Positions 15,554 through 24,145 of a stretch of 64,000 nt of DNA are shown here, piece by piece. This DNA comes from a bacterium. GTDB lineage: Bacteria > UBP4 > UBA4092 > JAOAEQ01. The first letter of the stretch is position 1. Each line of letters starts with the position of its first letter. A program made the translations under genes and the position numbers. The stretch covers positions 74,956 to 138,955 of the forward strand of contig JAOAEQ010000004.1 of assembly GCA_026416715.1 (NCBI GenBank), in the 5' to 3' direction. The notes beneath the pieces are model-generated. The model searched no databases. It saw only the letters and a list, made by a program, of their open reading frames with translations, and had not been told where the DNA came from.

Positions 15554-17041
15554 TTACCAAAGCGTTTGCTTAATTTCCATCTTATACGAGAACTGGCCGT
15601 AGTATAGATTCACATCATCATACTCAACTTCACCGCGCTGGAAATCAACAGTATCTGATCGCACCGCGTTTTTCGGCGGATAAAGCGGAACACCGTGGTC
15701 TTTGTTTGCCACCAGCCGATATGGATCCATGTTCCCGAAATAGAAATCATGGAGTTCCCGTTTCTGGTCATCAGTTAAACCGACGGCATACCGCGTGAAA
15801 TGGATCGCCCGATGTGGGTCAACTGGCACCCAGCCATACGGGTCGAGATAGATTTCTGTCCAATCATGCATCCCCGACCCTTCCCGGGTAGGATACATCG
15901 TCCAAGCGGTCTGCCATCGCGCAGGAATCCCGTTCATTCGGCAGAGCGTAATGAATAGCAGCGCTTCTTCCCCGCAATCGCCATAGCGTCGTTTGAACGT
16001 CGTCTCGCTGATATTGCGAATCGTGGAATATTCATGCGCATAACTATATAGGATATTAGTCCCAATCCAATCATAAATTTTCTTCGCTTTCCAATAAGGA
16101 TTAGTTTCATTTCCGACAATCTCTTGTGAAATATTCCGGAATTCGGGAATAAACATCACATGCGGCGGCTGTTCTTCAAGAAATTTATCTACAGCCGGAT
16201 TCCCGCGCTGATATGGGACAACTTTATTCGGGTCAATTCGGGTATAAACCGAGTATACTTTAAATCTATATTCGAGCTCGAATACCGTCGGTTTATCTTT
16301 TTCCGCTACCCGCTCGAAATAAACTGCACGCATATCTTGGTCAGGTTCACCAATCCATTTCGGCGCCGGATTCGACCGGATAAACCGCAGGTCTTGCTGT
16401 TGCGGTCGAGCTACCGGATACGGCATCCAGCAGCGAACGGTTTTCCCTGCTGGGACTTCATTCGATTTAACGGTTATCGTCATTTTAACTCTATATTTTT
16501 TTGGGTAGATATATCGGTCATACGGCGATTTCTCCGCCGCTTTCCGAATTTTTAAATACTCTTTCCAGACGGATTTATCGTAGGTATCACTTTTCGGCGC
16601 TATTTCTCGCGCCGCAATTTCCGGATATCGCCAAATCAGGTTGCTTACACTCGATCCGAGGTAATATTTTTCCCCATCTATAATTTTTACATCGAATTTC
16701 CCTTCTGCTTCCCAATTCGCTAATTCATCTTCAGAGAAATTCGCAATCCGCAATTGTAATCTTCTCAACAACTCTTCTCGGGTTAACGAATAATCTTTTT
16801 TAATCCGGTCGAGTCGTTCGATTTCCCAGAGAAGTTCTTTTTTCTCGATTGCGGATAAAGTTCCTTTTGCGATTTCATCTTGCACTAATTGTTTCGCGAT
16901 AGCAAATTCGCCTTTTTCTTCTAAAGCAGCAATTTGCGATTTCAATTCTAACCCCTCCCCGAAACATATAAAATTTGTTATGCTTAAAATAAGTATTAGC
17001 CATAATGAACCTAAAACAAATAATGGTAGTCTTCTTCTCAT
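15554..17041 (-). CDS. Exported transglutaminase-like protein
   Basis: 495 residues with an N-terminal signal or anchor segment (about 5-28), a helical region (about 30-115), a beta-rich domain (about 180-265) and a transglutaminase-like core (about 310-420). The catalytic triad is visible: C356 in RRYGDCGEE, H392 in GMHDWTE and D408 in VPVDPH. Bacterial members act as cysteine proteases, amidases or cross-linkers. The position between secreted glycan-active genes suggests an extracytoplasmic role. The gene ends close to the octamer array of the S23-type gene. Confidence 0.85.
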   Translation of the reverse strand: MRRRLPLFVLGSLWLILILSITNFICFGEGLELKSQIAALEEKGEFAIAKQLVQDEIAKGTLSAIEKKELLWEIERLDRIKKDYSLTREELLRRLQLRIANFSEDELANWEAEGKFDVKIIDGEKYYLGSSVSNLIWRYPEIAAREIAPKSDTYDKSVWKEYLKIRKAAEKSPYDRYIYPKKYRVKMTITVKSNEVPAGKTVRCWMPYPVARPQQQDLRFIRSNPAPKWIGEPDQDMRAVYFERVAEKDKPTVFELEYRFKVYSVYTRIDPNKVVPYQRGNPAVDKFLEEQPPHVMFIPEFRNISQEIVGNETNPYWKAKKIYDWIGTNILYSYAHEYSTIRNISETTFKRRYGDCGEEALLFITLCRMNGIPARWQTAWTMYPTREGSGMHDWTEIYLDPYGWVPVDPHRAIHFTRYAVGLTDDQKRELHDFYFGNMDPYRLVANKDHGVPLYPPKNAVRSDTVDFQRGEVEYDDVNLYYGQFSYKMEIKQTLW

Positions 17042-17148
17042 AATCGAATTCCTTTCTTAAAGTTTATTTAAGAAAAATTATATCATTTATATCAATTATT
17101 TTGCTAGATAGGGACAATTTGCTTGATAAGGATAAAGAAGTAGTAACG

Positions 17149-17189
17149 GAGAGGAACCAGTGTGCCTTTAACCCACACTGGTTCCTCTC
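17149..17189. repeat. Perfect 16-bp inverted repeat in a divergent intergenic region
   Basis: Arms 17149-17164 and 17174-17189 (GAGAGGAACCAGTGTG and its exact complement) surround a 9-base loop. There is no T-tract on either side, and the site is upstream of both divergent genes, so it is not an ordinary terminator. Confidence 0.8.
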
Positions 17190-17242
17190 AAGGTTCTCTT
17201 CAGAGATAATACCTAGTTTCGCTAATAATAAGGAATTTTAGA

Positions 17243-17248
17243 TATAAT
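17243..17248 (+). promoter_or_regulatory. Consensus -10 box (TATAAT), probable leaderless start
   Basis: TATAAT lies 13 bases before the ATG at 17262 and there is no Shine-Dalgarno. The -35 region is weak. Transcription would begin about 7 bases before the start codon. Confidence 0.45.
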
Positions 17249-17261
17249 AGATATATATACG

Positions 17262-20003
17262 ATGAAGTCAAGTAAAATAGTGCTGATTTTTTTAATTATT
17301 GCGCATTGTCACCTTTTATCGCAATCCCTGTTAGCGACTGATATTACCACCCAAGATGGGTTAACCTTACAGTTTTCAAATAGTGATGGGAGCTTTGCAG
17401 CGATTACCATTGATGGACGTTCGCTTCCGTTATTTGGCAATACAACCGGCGGACTGTCGATTATCGAAGGACACTCGGTAACCTCAACTACCAACCTATT
17501 CACGCATAGTTTCGAAACCAATCTCCCGCTATGGTCGAATGCGCAGAATGATAACTGGACGACCGGAACGCTCTATTATAGTTGGATAACCAGTGGTGGA
17601 CTTGGCAATTCCCAATATCTCAAACTCGGGAATGGAACTACTCCCGGCGCAGGGATTGCGTTCAACCAGCTTTTGCCAGTCAGTTCAGGGAAATATCAAA
17701 TAAGTTGGTATGGGAAATCTGCGGATACGACTAGCAAATATATATTCTGCATTCGGCTTTTTGATGCGAATTCAACTGATATAACGCAAACCACGACCCC
17801 GCCGACCGGCTGGGGTTATAGCGGAACGTCGAAAGCGCATTTCGTTTGCGGGATGAGCAATACTCTTCCGGATACCTGGGAACAGTTTCGGTACGAATAT
17901 CTTATGCCGGAAGGAGTGAAATATATCACGATTTCGCTCCGCTACTGGAACGGCGGAGATTATTATGTCAATATCGATAACCTTGAAATCTGGAAAACCA
18001 GCGGGATTGAATGGGAGAATGAACTGCCGATATATTCGCAATTAACTGGAACTGGACAACCGAACCAGTTTGGTTTCAAGCTTAATCCACCGGGTAAAAA
18101 TTTATCGATAACCTTAACTTATACGCAACTCTCGGAATGTATCCGAGTTGATGGCGAACTGCAGGATACTTCCAGTCCGTTAACCACTCGATTTTTTAAG
18201 GTATATTACACTTTGCCGATTGATGCGACCGGTTGGAACTGGTTCGATGATATTTACCGCCAGCGGAATATCGATACTTCCAAAACTGCTTACGAAAACA
18301 CGGTTACGATACAAAATCGAAAAGTGGCGATATATCCATTCACCGCACTCACAGATGCAACTAGTGGAATCTCTCTTGCCGTTCCGATGACTGAACCACG
18401 TATCCAGAATACCAGTTACTGCCGACCAATTGGTTTACGAATTCAATTCGATTTGGCAATATCTCCTGCAACTCTACTCCTCGGCGCTGGGAAAGCGACG
18501 TTCCATTTCATTCTCTATAAACTCGATACGCCGAACTGGGGATTTCGTTCCGCAGCGAAAAAATATTATGCGCTCTATCCGGAATATTTTATGAAACGAA
18601 CCGGAGATGAAGGTTGCTGGGAATATCCGATAGCACCAACAGTCGTTCAGAATCCGCTAGATTTCGGATTTAAATTCTATGAAACTAATCCGCAGAGTTC
18701 AACGGTTATCGATACCTGCAATCAGCTCGGAATCGAAATCTATCATTATCACGAGCCATGGGGCGCGTGGATGGGCTGGGGATATGTTACTACCAAACCG
18801 AGTTATGACGAACGTACTGCTCGGTTATATGCCTGGGCAGCAGATACCGGCTCCAGCTTAAAATGGAATAACGCACCACGATGGTATACCGCACAAGCGA
18901 TAATCAATTCCGGATATCTTGATGATTCTAGCAGATTTCAAATCGATGCGAGCAGCTATTTCTGGCATCAATGGAGCGGGTCGAGTTCCTGGAACCAGTT
19001 CTGGCCAACGAATCCGGATATGAATCTCCCTCAGCCGAATATGGGAACAGCATATAAAACGTATTCTGTAGATTATCGTGCTGCGGACGCAACTGGCGGA
19101 ATGTATGTCGATTCGATTTTAGTCGGGAGTAGTATGGGTGGAGTAAGCGATTATCGGTATAGTCATTTTTCGACGGTGACACTCCCGCTAACGTTCTCGG
19201 ATACGCAAGGGAAACCGATTATCGCCAGCGAACTCCAGCAGTATGCTTATCTCGATTGGCTAGGAAATTATCTTCATGCGCAAGGGAAAAAGGTTATGGG
19301 GAATATCTTTCCGACTGCATATCGGTTCTACGCGCATCTATTGGATATCCTTGGGTCGGAAGTATGGAATGTTACTGAGCCGGAATCGGATATTGCGATT
19401 CGAAGAACCTTATGTTATCAGAAAGTTAATACCAACCTACTCCAATTCTGGGAAACGAGATTTTTAACCAAAGATGAAATTGAAACCTATCTGAAACATC
19501 AATTGTTCTATGGCTCATATCCGGGGATAAGTTCCGCTGGCGGTGGTCTGACGTATGGCGCACCAGTCCGCTATTTCCTGCATCCGGAACTCTATGAACG
19601 CGACCGAGAACTGTTTATTAAATATATCCCGATAATTAAAACATTAAATCGCGCCGGATGGGAACCGATACCGTTTGCGACGAGTTCCGTTGATTCAGTC
19701 CGCATTGAACGGTTCGGCAATTGGTCAACGTATAATATTTATTATACCGCAAAAAATGCGACCGCAAGCGTTCAAACGACAACGGTTACCATAACCTATC
19801 CGGATTTAGGGATTCAGGATAGCGAATTGCCGAACCTGCACCTCGTTGCGTTATTCGATAATACGTTCATTCCTTTACAATATAATATCATTGAAAAAAC
19901 CGTTCAATTCCAATGCATCCTTAACCCGAATGAAGTGCATGCGTATCGATTAACCTATACCACTACAACCGTCCCAACTCAACTCTGGCAAGCCGTCAAA
20001 TAG
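17262..20003 (+). CDS. Large secreted glycosidase-like protein
   Basis: 913 residues with a signal peptide (about 1-25). An early beta domain (TTQDGLTLQFSNSDGSFAAI) is followed by a jelly-roll CBM-like domain (about 75-245, ending YYVNIDNLEIW). A further beta-sandwich and a probable (beta/alpha)8 region (about 440-800) then contain YHYHEPWGAWMGWGY, GGMYVDSIL and PIIASELQQYAYLDWL. The plan resembles DUF6259-like or GH-D/GH36-like extracellular proteins, but I cannot assign a CAZy family or a catalytic pair; D or E in the MYVDS and IIASE segments are candidates. Probably acts on polysaccharide. Confidence 0.6.
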   Translation: MKSSKIVLIFLIIAHCHLLSQSLLATDITTQDGLTLQFSNSDGSFAAITIDGRSLPLFGNTTGGLSIIEGHSVTSTTNLFTHSFETNLPLWSNAQNDNWTTGTLYYSWITSGGLGNSQYLKLGNGTTPGAGIAFNQLLPVSSGKYQISWYGKSADTTSKYIFCIRLFDANSTDITQTTTPPTGWGYSGTSKAHFVCGMSNTLPDTWEQFRYEYLMPEGVKYITISLRYWNGGDYYVNIDNLEIWKTSGIEWENELPIYSQLTGTGQPNQFGFKLNPPGKNLSITLTYTQLSECIRVDGELQDTSSPLTTRFFKVYYTLPIDATGWNWFDDIYRQRNIDTSKTAYENTVTIQNRKVAIYPFTALTDATSGISLAVPMTEPRIQNTSYCRPIGLRIQFDLAISPATLLLGAGKATFHFILYKLDTPNWGFRSAAKKYYALYPEYFMKRTGDEGCWEYPIAPTVVQNPLDFGFKFYETNPQSSTVIDTCNQLGIEIYHYHEPWGAWMGWGYVTTKPSYDERTARLYAWAADTGSSLKWNNAPRWYTAQAIINSGYLDDSSRFQIDASSYFWHQWSGSSSWNQFWPTNPDMNLPQPNMGTAYKTYSVDYRAADATGGMYVDSILVGSSMGGVSDYRYSHFSTVTLPLTFSDTQGKPIIASELQQYAYLDWLGNYLHAQGKKVMGNIFPTAYRFYAHLLDILGSEVWNVTEPESDIAIRRTLCYQKVNTNLLQFWETRFLTKDEIETYLKHQLFYGSYPGISSAGGGLTYGAPVRYFLHPELYERDRELFIKYIPIIKTLNRAGWEPIPFATSSVDSVRIERFGNWSTYNIYYTAKNATASVQTTTVTITYPDLGIQDSELPNLHLVALFDNTFIPLQYNIIEKTVQFQCILNPNEVHAYRLTYTTTTVPTQLWQAVK

Positions 20004-20471
20004 AAATGGTTAGTAATAGCCATCTATCTTGCAGTAGTTGATTCTATTCAACCTTGAATAAGACTTTCATCAGTATATGCGATCAAGGTATTAACACATG
20101 GAGCCCTATCGTTTCACCGACTACGCTATTTCGTTTCACGTTGGGTTCTCCATCAGGTGTTAGCTCCGATTGTTCAAAGGAAGGTATCAGGATAAGCTAT
20201 AACACTAAAAACTACAAAGCAAAAAAATGAATGAAAAATACGTTCGAGAAGCATATAGAGTCCTTCCGACTCCAAGTACAAGTATATACACGAAGAGGGT
20301 ATGTCAAAAGAAATTGTTTGAAACCTGAATTTTCCTGGTGCAATATTTCCCTGCTTAACCGATGGTGATATTTGTTGCCGCTTCTCCTTGCTCTCTAAAA
20401 GAAAAAAATCAGTTTATCTATCGGATAAACTGATTTTTAGATTCGACTACAATATTAAGATATTAACCGAA
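20004..20471. other. 468-base intergenic region with an imperfect inverted repeat and a terminator
   Basis: No convincing gene lies here. At about 20094-20164 an AACAC...TGGAG segment and a CTCCA...GTGTT segment form an imperfect inverted repeat around a core that contains CGTTTCAC twice. This could be a small structured or MITE-like element. The right end carries the terminator of the rplT operon. Confidence 0.5.
20404..20438 (-). terminator. Rho-independent terminator of the infC-rpmI-rplT operon
   Basis: A 15-base-pair stem (20404-20418 with 20424-20438, core ATCAGTTTATC) and a 5-base loop, with a run of A on the plus strand giving a T-tract for minus-strand transcripts. It lies 34 bases after the rplT stop. 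The T-run on the other side makes it potentially bidirectional. Confidence 0.9.
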
Positions 20472-20822
20472 TTATGCTTTTTTCGCTAATTCAACCAGTT
20501 TCGTGAATGTTGCTGGGTCAGAAATAGCAATTTCTGAGAGCATTTTCCGGTCTAATCCAACCTTCGCTTTTTTAAGTCCAGCCATGAAATCACGATAGGT
20601 TATCCCATTGGAGCGAGCAGCTGCGTTAATTCGAACAATCCATAATGACCGAAAATCGCGTTTTCTCGCTTTTCGATCTCGAAACGCATATTGACCAGCC
20701 CGCATTACCGCTTCTTTTGCTGACCGATACAATTTGCTTTTCGCGCCACGGTATCCTTTCGCTAATTTGAGGACTTTTTTCATTCTGCGGTGACTAACAT
20801 ACCCGCTTTTAACTCGAGCCAT
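20472..20822 (-). CDS. rplT: 50S ribosomal protein L20
   Basis: 116 residues from the ATG at 20822 ([20 protein letters not shown]), preceded by AAAGGAG; an in-frame ATG further upstream is not used. It is highly basic, with the L20 motif [20 protein letters not shown] and [14 protein letters not shown]. It binds 23S rRNA early in 50S assembly and is an autogenous repressor in several bacteria. Last gene of the thrS-infC-rpmI-rplT cluster and followed by a strong terminator. Confidence 0.97.
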   Translation of the reverse strand: MARVKSGYVSHRRMKKVLKLAKGYRGAKSKLYRSAKEAVMRAGQYAFRDRKARKRDFRSLWIVRINAAARSNGITYRDFMAGLKKAKVGLDRKMLSEIAISDPATFTKLVELAKKA

Positions 20823-20964
20823 ATAAGTTATCGTTCTCCTTTCAACATAAAACCTGGTTAAATGGCTTAATAAGTTAACCAAGCTAAATTACCAAATTTT
20901 TTACAATTTGTTTTAACCTAATAACCAGTTAACTCTTCACCATTTACCATACATCATAAATAAA

Positions 20965-21159
20965 CTATACTGATATCAAGGTACGAATTGTTTTCGCTTC
21001 CCCTTTAAAAACATACCCTGGTTTCCGTAACGCTCGTTTCTGCCGTTTCGATTTCGCAGCCAGTAGATGACGTAGATACGCTCGTTTCCGTTTAATTTTA
21101 CCGGTTGCGGTAAGTTTAAACCGTTTTTTCGCTCCACGATGTGATTTAAGTTTTGGCAT
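20965..21159 (-). CDS. rpmI: 50S ribosomal protein L35
   Basis: 64 residues from the ATG at 21159 ([17 protein letters not shown]), the standard L35 N-terminus and length; the in-frame ATG further upstream would add a non-conserved tail. Very basic, ending TIRTLISV. It lies between infC and rplT, with an unusually long 227-base spacer to infC that contains a potential RNA structure, and 142 bases before rplT. Confidence 0.96.
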   Translation of the reverse strand: MPKLKSHRGAKKRFKLTATGKIKRKRAYLRHLLAAKSKRQKRALRKPGYVFKGEAKTIRTLISV

Positions 21160-21290
21160 AATAGAAATGCAGGATAACGTTAAAGTAGGGTCTTGATTTA
21201 TCAATCCCGTTGTAAGTGTTTTGAACATTGAACCCTACGTTACGCCTGCGGTTTAACTCCTTCCTAAACGAAATAAATAATGGAGATAAT

Positions 21291-21364
21291 GCAGAAATCT
21301 ATCCCTTATAATCCTAGCGCTATGTTAGGGGGAATAACGCTGATTTAAGAGGGATTATTTCTGC
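21291..21364 (-). ncRNA. Structured leader between infC and rpmI, possible L20 operator
   Basis: Nested complementary segments: GCAGAAAT (21291-21298) with ATTTCTGC (21357-21364), and ATCCCT (21301-21306) with AGGGAT (21350-21355). An inner CCTA/TAGG and an alternative AGCG/CGCT pairing are also possible. The region is on the untranslated stretch before rpmI. In E. coli L20 represses rpmI-rplT by binding structure in this same interval; equivalence is inferred from position only. Confidence 0.45.
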
Positions 21365-21386
21365 TACCCTCTGAAAATAGAACATG

Positions 21387-22133
21387 CTATTGAACCGAAT
21401 TCAAATTTGTTTCCTGATGAGTTGATATCGCTGGGTCAACCGCTTGATTCGAATTCGATTCCGGTATTAACGGTTTCAGAGGTTCGACTACACTCGGTAC
21501 CGGATTGTTTCCAACAGGAGCAGGGGTATCAACCGCAACTTTTTTCCTTGCATCGGTAGAAGAACTGACTGGCGATTCAGTCTTTTTCAGTTGTTTTTTA
21601 ATCAGTGGGTTGATAGTAAAAATTGCGGTTAATTCTTTCCCTTCCATTCGTGGCGTTTGCTCTGGTATCGCTAGGTCTTTAATATCTTCGATAAACCGTG
21701 TCATAACTTTCTGACCGATTTCTTGATGGGTTATCTGTCGTCCATGATATACAATCGCTACCCGTACCTTATCTCCTTCGGTTATAAACTCTCGTGCATG
21801 CCGTAGTTTAAACTGATAATCATGCTCACTAATGTTCGGTCCCATTTTAATTTCTTTAACTTTAATTGTTTTCTGTTTCTTTCTCGCTTCTTTTTCCCGT
21901 TTCGCTTTTTCGAATTTATACTTGCCGTAGTCCATAATACGACATACCGGCGGAACCGCTTGCGAAGATACTTCAACCAAATCGAGCCCTACTTCCCGTG
22001 CTTTATTTAACGCTTCCTGGAGCGGAAGAATCCCGAGTTGTACCCCGTCAGGACCAATCACCCGCACCTCTTTTGCGCGAATATACGTATTAATTCTTAC
22101 TCTCGGTTGTTGCGGTTTATATGGTCTAAATAT
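21387..22133 (-). CDS. infC: Translation initiation factor IF-3 with non-canonical AUA start
   Basis: The conserved IF-3 N-terminus (RINTYIRAKEVRVIGPDG) continues in frame upstream of the first canonical codon (GTG at 22067), and no ATG, GTG or TTG exists between there and the in-frame stop at 22148. The codon ATA at 22133 has GAGGTGA exactly 7 bases upstream, so it is the probable start, giving 248 residues. infC is autoregulated through rare start codons (AUU in E. coli). Both IF-3 domains are complete (C-domain near KEIKMGPNISEHDYQFK). A Ser/Pro-rich tail of about 70 residues extends past the usual end. Confidence 0.92.
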   Translation of the reverse strand: MFRPYKPQQPRVRINTYIRAKEVRVIGPDGVQLGILPLQEALNKAREVGLDLVEVSSQAVPPVCRIMDYGKYKFEKAKREKEARKKQKTIKVKEIKMGPNISEHDYQFKLRHAREFITEGDKVRVAIVYHGRQITHQEIGQKVMTRFIEDIKDLAIPEQTPRMEGKELTAIFTINPLIKKQLKKTESPVSSSTDARKKVAVDTPAPVGNNPVPSVVEPLKPLIPESNSNQAVDPAISTHQETNLNSVQ

Positions 22134-22231
22134 TGTTACGTCACCTCACTTATTAAAATCCAAAATTCAATATTCAAATGGCAAAATAACATCCAGATTT
22201 TAACCTATTATTTTACTGTGATTTGTATCGA

Positions 22232-23956
22232 TTATTCAATATTCAATTCCGGTTTAAGTAACGCTAAAAATTCGGGGATAGTCATTGCGCCGAAATCTTT
22301 TCCATCACGTCGTCGCACCGCAACGGTCTGACTGGTTTGCTCGCGTTCACCGAGAACCAGCATATACGGGATTTTTTCAAGTTGCGCATCACGGATTTTA
22401 TGTCCGAGTTTCTCGTTGCGTTCATCTACTTCAACTCGTAAATCCTGCTGCTTTAAGATTTCGTGCACTTGTTTCGCATACTCCATCAAACTATCTTTTA
22501 TTGGCAGGATTTTGATTTGTACCGGAGCTAACCAAGTAGGAAACGCACCGGCATAATGTTCGATCAGCACACCTAAAAACCGTTCTAGAGACCCGAGTAA
22601 TGCGCGATGAATCATATACGGCCGATGCGGTTTACCATCTTCTCCAATATATTCAAGGTCGAATCGGGTAGATAGGTTAAAATCAAATTGGATAGTTGAA
22701 CATTGCCAGGGTCGGCCGAGACTATCTTTAATTTTAACATCTATTTTGGGTCCGTAAAATACACCGCCACCTTCATCAATCTGATAAGGTAATCCGGTCT
22801 GGTCAATAGCATTTTTTAACGATGCCATCGCTTTTTCCCAATCTTCCGCTGAACCAACCGCTTTCTCCGGTTTAGTCGCTAGATAGATATCAAATTCATG
22901 GAACCCGAAGGTACGTAATATAAACAACACGAAATTAAGCGTTCGGGCAATCTCTGATTCCATCTGGTCAGGACGGCAGAAAATATGGGCATCATCTTGG
23001 GTAAACCCACGAACCCGTAAAAGTCCATGCAGGACACCAGAACGTTCATAGCGATATACCGTTCCTAATTCTGCCCAGCGTAACGGTAACTCGCGATAGC
23101 TGCGAGTTTGCGATTTATAGACTAGAATATGAAACGGACAATTCATCGGTTTGAGAAAATAATTCTGTCCTTCGATATCCAGCGGAGAATACATGTTCTC
23201 CTGATAAAAATCAAGATGGCCGGAAGTCTGCCATAACAGAGAACGGCCGATATGCGGCGTGTATAATAATTCATATCCGTTCTTATAATGTTGTTTCCGC
23301 CAGAAAGTTTCGATAATATTCCGTATCCGCCCACCTTTCGGATGATAACAAACCAACCCAGCACCGGATTCTTCATGGATACTAAATAAATCTAATTCTT
23401 TTCCTAACTTGCGATGATCACGCCGTTTTGCTTCTTCAAGTTTAGCAACATACGCGTCTAATTCTTCTTGCGTATAAAATGCGGTACCATAAATCCGTTG
23501 TAACATTGGATTGTGTTCGTCTCCACGCCAGTATGCTCCAGCAACGGATAACAGTTTAAATGCTTTCACTTCTCCGGTACTTGCCAGGTGTGGTCCCCGA
23601 CATAAATCAACAAATGAACCATGACGATAGAGCGTAACCGTATTATCAGGGATATCATTCAGTAATTCAACTTTATAACGTTCTCCCTGACTAAGAAACT
23701 GCTGTTTTGCGGTTTCTTTATCAATTTCAATCCGCTCAAATGGAACGTTCGATTTGATGATTTCTCGCATTCGTTCTTCTATTTTCGCTAAATCCGATTC
23801 TTTGAACGTTGTTGGACTATCGAAATCATAATAGAATCCATCAGCAATCGCTGGTCCGATAGCCAGTTTGGTTCCCGGAAATAGTTCAGTAACCGCTTGT
23901 GCCATAATATGCGATGTGCTATGTCGTAACGTTTCTAAACTTATTTGGTCTGCCAT
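22232..23956 (-). CDS. thrS: Threonyl-tRNA synthetase lacking the TGS domain
   Basis: 574 residues. The protein begins directly at the N2 editing domain (RHSTSHIMAQAV; HxxxH present, and CRGPHL supplies the other editing ligands). The class II core follows with zinc ligands Cys in MNCPFHI, His in TQDDAHIF and His in MIHRALLGS, and then the anticodon-binding domain. The usual ~60-residue TGS (N1) domain is missing. The 190 bases upstream are AT-rich with stops and cannot encode it. Charges tRNA-Thr with Thr; editing of Ser-tRNA-Thr is probably retained. First gene of the thrS-infC-rpmI-rplT cluster. Confidence 0.96.
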   Translation of the reverse strand: MADQISLETLRHSTSHIMAQAVTELFPGTKLAIGPAIADGFYYDFDSPTTFKESDLAKIEERMREIIKSNVPFERIEIDKETAKQQFLSQGERYKVELLNDIPDNTVTLYRHGSFVDLCRGPHLASTGEVKAFKLLSVAGAYWRGDEHNPMLQRIYGTAFYTQEELDAYVAKLEEAKRRDHRKLGKELDLFSIHEESGAGLVCYHPKGGRIRNIIETFWRKQHYKNGYELLYTPHIGRSLLWQTSGHLDFYQENMYSPLDIEGQNYFLKPMNCPFHILVYKSQTRSYRELPLRWAELGTVYRYERSGVLHGLLRVRGFTQDDAHIFCRPDQMESEIARTLNFVLFILRTFGFHEFDIYLATKPEKAVGSAEDWEKAMASLKNAIDQTGLPYQIDEGGGVFYGPKIDVKIKDSLGRPWQCSTIQFDFNLSTRFDLEYIGEDGKPHRPYMIHRALLGSLERFLGVLIEHYAGAFPTWLAPVQIKILPIKDSLMEYAKQVHEILKQQDLRVEVDERNEKLGHKIRDAQLEKIPYMLVLGEREQTSQTVAVRRRDGKDFGAMTIPEFLALLKPELNIE

Positions 23957-24145
23957 AGGTTGATAATCTATAGTCTATAGTATAAAATCTAAAAATAGTG
24001 TAATATTATCTACTAAAATACTGAATTTTACAAGATTAAATCAGTGAAGCGATACAGAATCGGGTTTAAGGAAAACAAAAATGATACCGCAATCTGCTGA
24101 TACTATTCTCTCCCCTGAATGTATTGAATTATTTACCTATTTATT

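Noticed and set aside
17149-17189. Rho-independent terminator
   Set aside because: No T-tract on either strand, and both flanking genes are transcribed away from it.
20227-20340. Short plus-strand frame of 33 codons (about 20231-20332)
   Set aside because: No ribosome binding site, promoter or recognisable sequence; consistent with chance.
22067-22133. GTG at 22067 as infC start, or a frameshift in infC
   Set aside because: Starting at GTG would delete conserved IF-3 residues that are encoded in the same frame just upstream with no stop, so neither a late start nor a frameshift is needed.
23957-24145. A missing TGS domain of ThrRS in another frame upstream of thrS
   Set aside because: The 190 bases are AT-rich with stops and show no TGS-like sequence; the domain is truly absent here.
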